Shown here: in pieces, positions 31,520-33,245 of the stretch
Layout: each line of letters starts with the position of its first letter
How positions within the stretch are numbered: position 1 is the stretch's first letter
Origin: Candidatus Saccharimonadota bacterium
GTDB lineage: Bacteria > Patescibacteriota > Saccharimonadia > Saccharimonadales > Saccharimonadaceae
Direction: 5' to 3'
DNA length: 33,245 nucleotides
Assembly: GCA_017431955.1 (NCBI GenBank)
Contig: JAFRKC010000006.1
Coordinates: 1 to 33,245, forward strand
Position numbers and translations under genes: made by a program
Notes under the pieces: model-generated
Database searches by the model: none
Seen by the model: the letters and a program-made list of their open reading frames with translations, nothing else
What the model was told of the DNA's origin: nothing

Positions 31520-32494
31520 ATGGAATTATGGTTAATTCTGACGCTTGTAGCATCCGTGGTGGCATCAGTTAGCGCCTTTTTCGATAATTATATTATCGAT
31601 GACTTTTTCAAAGAACGTATGCCCCAAGCGCTAAAATGTTTTTATGGCCCGATTAATCTTGTTACCGCACTTACCGCTATAATAATCTATTTTTCACTAT
31701 TTACCGTTGAACCTATCCCAATGGAAAATATTCTTCTGCTGATTTTGTCTGGCATTATTAGTGCTGCTGCGAACGTGCCGTACTACATGGCACTAGGCGT
31801 AGAAAACACAACTGGCGCTATAATTTTTAGCCAGCTCTACCCTGTTTTTTATCTGCTACTTGGCGCGCTCTTCTTAAATGAAGCAATTACTAGTGTTCAG
31901 TTTATCGCTTTCTTACTTCTATTGCTAGCTCCGATGGTAATTATCTTCTCTACTAGAAGACGTGGTAAAAAAATGGAATATCGCGCTGGACTATTGTTTT
32001 TAATTGGCGTGATAATGTCTTCTTTTGCAAACATTTTATTTGTTTTTGCTGAAAGAGGAGCAATTAGTTCTACTGGAAACACCTTTCCGATTATTTTGGC
32101 AGTAGCGCTACTATTTCTAGGCAAAGGTATTTTTGACGTGTTTGCAGTGGCGACAAAAAAGAATTGGCGTGTACGAGCAAAAAATGTGATGAAAGCGTCG
32201 AGAAATCGTGTGCTTGTGCCAATAATAGTTAATTCGTTAATTTGGCTCGTGGTAGAGTACTGTATTAGGCGCGCTACGGTGATTGGGCAAGTAGCGATTG
32301 TGTCGGCGGTCGATAAGGCTGTAGAATTATTGGCTACTTTCGTGCTTGGTCTGATTTTTACGATTCTCTGGCCAAGATTCGGACGCGAAAAGCTCGACAG
32401 ACGTACGGTTATGGCACATCTCATTGCTACTGTTTTGGCGATGGCTGGCATTATCTTGGTTGAAAATCCAGATATTTTCTCCGGAATATGGTAA
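31520..32494 (+). CDS. DMT-superfamily (EamA-like) transporter
   Basis: A 324-residue protein with ten hydrophobic helices in two related halves, as in EamA permeases. The first half includes ISAAANVPYYMALGVENTTGAIIFSQ, where PYY and the Gly/Ala-rich helices are typical. A basic cytosolic loop (RRRGKK) follows, and the second half carries the matching helices. DMT proteins move metabolites, amino acids or drugs; the substrate is unknown. The stop codon overlaps the -10 of the downstream tRNA-Cys. Confidence 0.8.
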   Translation: MELWLILTLVASVVASVSAFFDNYIIDDFFKERMPQALKCFYGPINLVTALTAIIIYFSLFTVEPIPMENILLLILSGIISAAANVPYYMALGVENTTGAIIFSQLYPVFYLLLGALFLNEAITSVQFIAFLLLLLAPMVIIFSTRRRGKKMEYRAGLLFLIGVIMSSFANILFVFAERGAISSTGNTFPIILAVALLFLGKGIFDVFAVATKKNWRVRAKNVMKASRNRVLVPIIVNSLIWLVVEYCIRRATVIGQVAIVSAVDKAVELLATFVLGLIFTILWPRFGREKLDRRTVMAHLIATVLAMAGIILVENPDIFSGIW

Positions 32495-32497
32495 AAT
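32489..32497 (+). promoter_or_regulatory. Extended -10 of tRNA-Cys, overlapping the DMT stop codon
   Basis: TGG-TAAAAT (hexamer 32492-32497); the first TAA is the stop codon of the transporter gene. It lies about 10 nt before the tRNA 5' end. Confidence 0.55.
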
Positions 32498-32506
32498 AAT
32501 ATTCGT

Positions 32507-32580
32507 GGCACTGTGGCGGAGTGGTTACGCAGCGGTCTGCAAAACCGCGTACACCGGTTCAATTCCGGTCGGTGCCTCCA
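32507..32580 (+). tRNA. tRNA-Cys (GCA anticodon)
   Basis: A 74-nt cloverleaf. GGCACTG pairs with CGGTGCC, the anticodon arm is GCGGT-CTGCAAA-ACCGC, the T loop TTCAATT is normal, the discriminator is T and CCA is encoded. Confidence 0.95.
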
Positions 32581-32606
32581 AACCTTAGCAGGTTTGTCGG
32601 CCCCGT

Positions 32607-32661
32607 GCGTCCCAAGCGGCAAACGGTGCCTCCAGCAAAGTCCGTTCGCCCCTTGGGTCGC
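32607..32661 (+). repeat. Imperfect 20-bp inverted repeat with a tRNA-Cys 3'-end copy at its loop
   Basis: The arm 32607-32626 pairs with 32642-32661 in 17 of 20 positions; the core is CGTCCCAAGCGG against CCCCTTGGG. The 15-nt loop with the last bases of the first arm contains CGGTGCCTCCA (32624-32634), an exact copy of the last 11 nt of tRNA-Cys, 54 bp downstream of the original. The core resembles ACGTCCCAAGGGG in the tRNA-Trp repeat. The element lies between tRNA-Cys and tRNA-Leu. Confidence 0.8.
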
Positions 32662-32662
32662 G

Positions 32663-32687
32663 TCGGGCTGAGCGAAGCGAAGCCCGA
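32663..32687 (+). repeat. Inverted repeat using the tRNA-Leu acceptor strand
   Basis: TCGGGCT (32663-32669) is the exact complement of AGCCCGA (32681-32687), the latter being the first bases of tRNA-Leu. It could pair with the precursor 5' end in competition with the real acceptor strand. Confidence 0.6.
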
Positions 32688-32766
32688 GTGGCGGAATTGG
32701 TATACGCGTTCGACTTAAAATCGAATGGAGAAATCCATATGGGTTCAAGTCCCATCTCGGGCACCA
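32682..32766 (+). tRNA. tRNA-Leu (TAA anticodon)
   Basis: An 85-nt class II tRNA. GCCCGAG pairs with CTCGGGC, the anticodon arm is TTCGA-CTTAAAA-TCGAA, the variable arm is TGGAGAAATCCA, the T arm is normal, and CCA is encoded. A T run follows directly. Confidence 0.95.
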
Positions 32767-32780
32767 TTTTTTAAAAAATG

Positions 32781-32789
32781 TGTTATAAT
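32781..32789 (+). promoter_or_regulatory. Extended -10 before the truncated tRNA-Thr
   Basis: TGT-TATAAT (hexamer 32784-32789), about 13 nt before the tRNA-like 5' end at 32803. Confidence 0.6.
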
Positions 32790-32802
32790 ATCTGTTAGGA
32801 AT

Positions 32803-32845
32803 GCCGCGATAGCTCAGTTGGTAGAGCGCATCCATGGTAAGGACA
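32803..32845 (+). pseudogene. Truncated tRNA-Thr (GGT): 5' half only
   Basis: GCCGCGA, an intact D arm (GCTC-AGTTGGTA-GAGC) and an anticodon loop ATGGTAA match the full tRNA-Thr(GGT) at 32955. The sequence then diverges after GGA in the 3' anticodon strand. No T arm and no TCGCGGC acceptor strand occur in the next 110 bases, so it cannot fold as a tRNA. The promoter is intact. 32846-32954 otherwise shows no recognisable feature. Confidence 0.8.
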
Positions 32846-32954
32846 GACACTCACCCCTATTGAAAAACTGGGCTAAAGGTCGTAGAGATATAAGAGATTC
32901 CACCTTAAAAAATTGAACTAAACGATTCCAAAAAAGTTTGGCATATAGCAATAT

Positions 32955-33030
32955 GCCGTGATAGCTCAGTTGGCAGAGCGTCGCCATGGTAAGGCGAAGG
33001 TCGCCGGTTCAAACCCGGCTCACGGCTCCA
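32955..33030 (+). tRNA. tRNA-Thr (GGT anticodon)
   Basis: A 76-nt cloverleaf. GCCGTGA pairs with TCACGGC, the anticodon arm is TCGCC-ATGGTAA-GGCGA, the T arm is GCCGG-TTCAAAC-CCGGC, and CCA is encoded. All conserved T-loop bases are present, unlike tRNA-Thr(TGT). Confidence 0.95.
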
Positions 33031-33043
33031 TAAGAACCAAATT

Positions 33044-33128
33044 GCTGGAGTCGTCTAGTGGCAATGACAAGAGACTGTAAATCTCTCGCTTTCGAGCTTC
33101 GTAGGTTCGAGTCCTACCTCCAGCACCA
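33044..33128 (+). tRNA. tRNA-Tyr (GTA anticodon), copy 2
   Basis: Identical to 24569-24653 except for one variable-arm base. It lies 13 bp after tRNA-Thr(GGT), so it is probably co-transcribed with it. Confidence 0.95.
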
Positions 33129-33148
33129 AGATAATACTTTTGTCACGA

Positions 33149-33173
33149 TTTCTGCGTAAGCGGAAGTTTTTTA
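33149..33173 (+). terminator. Terminator of the tRNA array
   Basis: TTCTGC-GTAA-GCGGAA stem-loop (one T-G pair) followed by GTTTTTT. Confidence 0.7.
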
Positions 33174-33177
33174 TTAC

Positions 33178-33243
33178 CGAGCGCAGCTCGGAGCAAAGGC
33201 GAAAATAGGCTCGCGGTGCGGGGGTCGCGAGCCTATTTTCGCC
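33178..33243. repeat. Two adjacent inverted repeats, one a perfect 18-bp hairpin
   Basis: CCGAGC-GCA-GCTCGG lies at about 33178-33192. A perfect 18-bp inverted repeat follows (33198-33215 with 33226-33243) around a 10-nt G-rich loop. The outer ends contain GAAAAT/ATTTTC. It could be a strong bidirectional terminator or a repetitive extragenic palindrome. The window ends two bases after it. Confidence 0.85.
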
Positions 33244-33245
33244 CG

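Noticed and set aside
32521..32916. Reading frames over the tRNA array (including a minus frame extending to 31897)
   Set aside because: They contain AIAQLVER-like translations of tRNA genes and overlap real tRNAs and the DMT gene; no start signal supports them.
32803..32954. Group I intron or split tRNA in tRNA-Thr
   Set aside because: No matching 3' exon (T arm plus TCGCGGC) follows before the next complete tRNA.
1..33245. Alternative genetic code with UGA as glycine
   Set aside because: rarA and the HATPase-like gene end at TGA at natural domain ends, and no long gene needs TGA read as sense.

Overview
The window looks like part of the chromosome of a small, streamlined, single-membrane bacterium, most likely a Patescibacteria/Saccharibacteria (TM7)-type genome. 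The signs are near-zero intergenic space, a sortase and SleB-, CAP- and cadherin-like surface proteins with no outer-membrane proteins, a cysteine-free L33, and tRNA genes that encode their CCA ends. TGA is a normal stop here (for example 28505-28507 and 21990-21992), which argues against the UGA=Gly lineages Gracilibacteria and Absconditabacteria. Several operons also resemble Firmicutes ones, so a small Firmicute cannot be excluded from sequence alone. No rRNA, CRISPR, integrase, transposase or phage gene is visible.

Layout. 1-140: 5' end of an unrecognised minus-strand gene. 291-3364: operon of a VTC-type polyphosphate polymerase, a DUF4956 membrane protein and a membrane-anchored Cthe_2159-like beta-helix protein. 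3365-4048: FNT-family channel. 4218-5042: SleB-like wall hydrolase interrupted by one in-frame TAA. 5168-6166: SAM methyltransferase. 6266-8559: 7TM sensor lacking a kinase, plus a CAP-domain protein. 8556-11065 (minus): CapA-like protein, then a beta-lactamase-fold serine hydrolase. 11156-15567: alpha-glucan cluster of GH97, GH57 and GT4. 15623-15880: tRNA-Trp and an 88-bp tandem repeat that copies the tRNA 3' end. 15959-19189: MMPL/RND exporter with five repeated helical modules in its second loop. 19211-21992: SDR oxidoreductase, YhhN-like membrane protein, P-loop kinase, YgjP-like peptidase and a small HATPase-like protein. 21987-24251 (minus): sortase, L33 and a cadherin-like surface protein. 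24434-24731: tRNA-Thr(TGT) and tRNA-Tyr. 24765-30343: P-type ATPase, RarA and ABC exporter. 30436-32494: inorganic pyrophosphatase, lysozyme-like protein and DMT transporter. 32507-33128: tRNA array (Cys, Leu, a truncated Thr, Thr, Tyr).

Two genome-wide habits are the most informative features. First, nearly every promoter has an extended -10 (TGn-TATAAT), and in about a dozen genes the -10 ends only 5-9 nt before the start codon, so the mRNAs should be leaderless or nearly so; other genes have a clear Shine-Dalgarno sequence. Second, four tRNA genes are each followed 54-88 bp downstream by a copy of their own 3' end. Two of these copies are built into hairpins sharing a CGTCCCAAGsGG core. 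I see no named mobile element that explains them.

Biologically the window mixes envelope remodelling and surface display, alpha-glucan turnover, phosphate/polyphosphate metabolism (VTC and pyrophosphatase) and small-molecule export. That is plausible for a host-associated epibiont.
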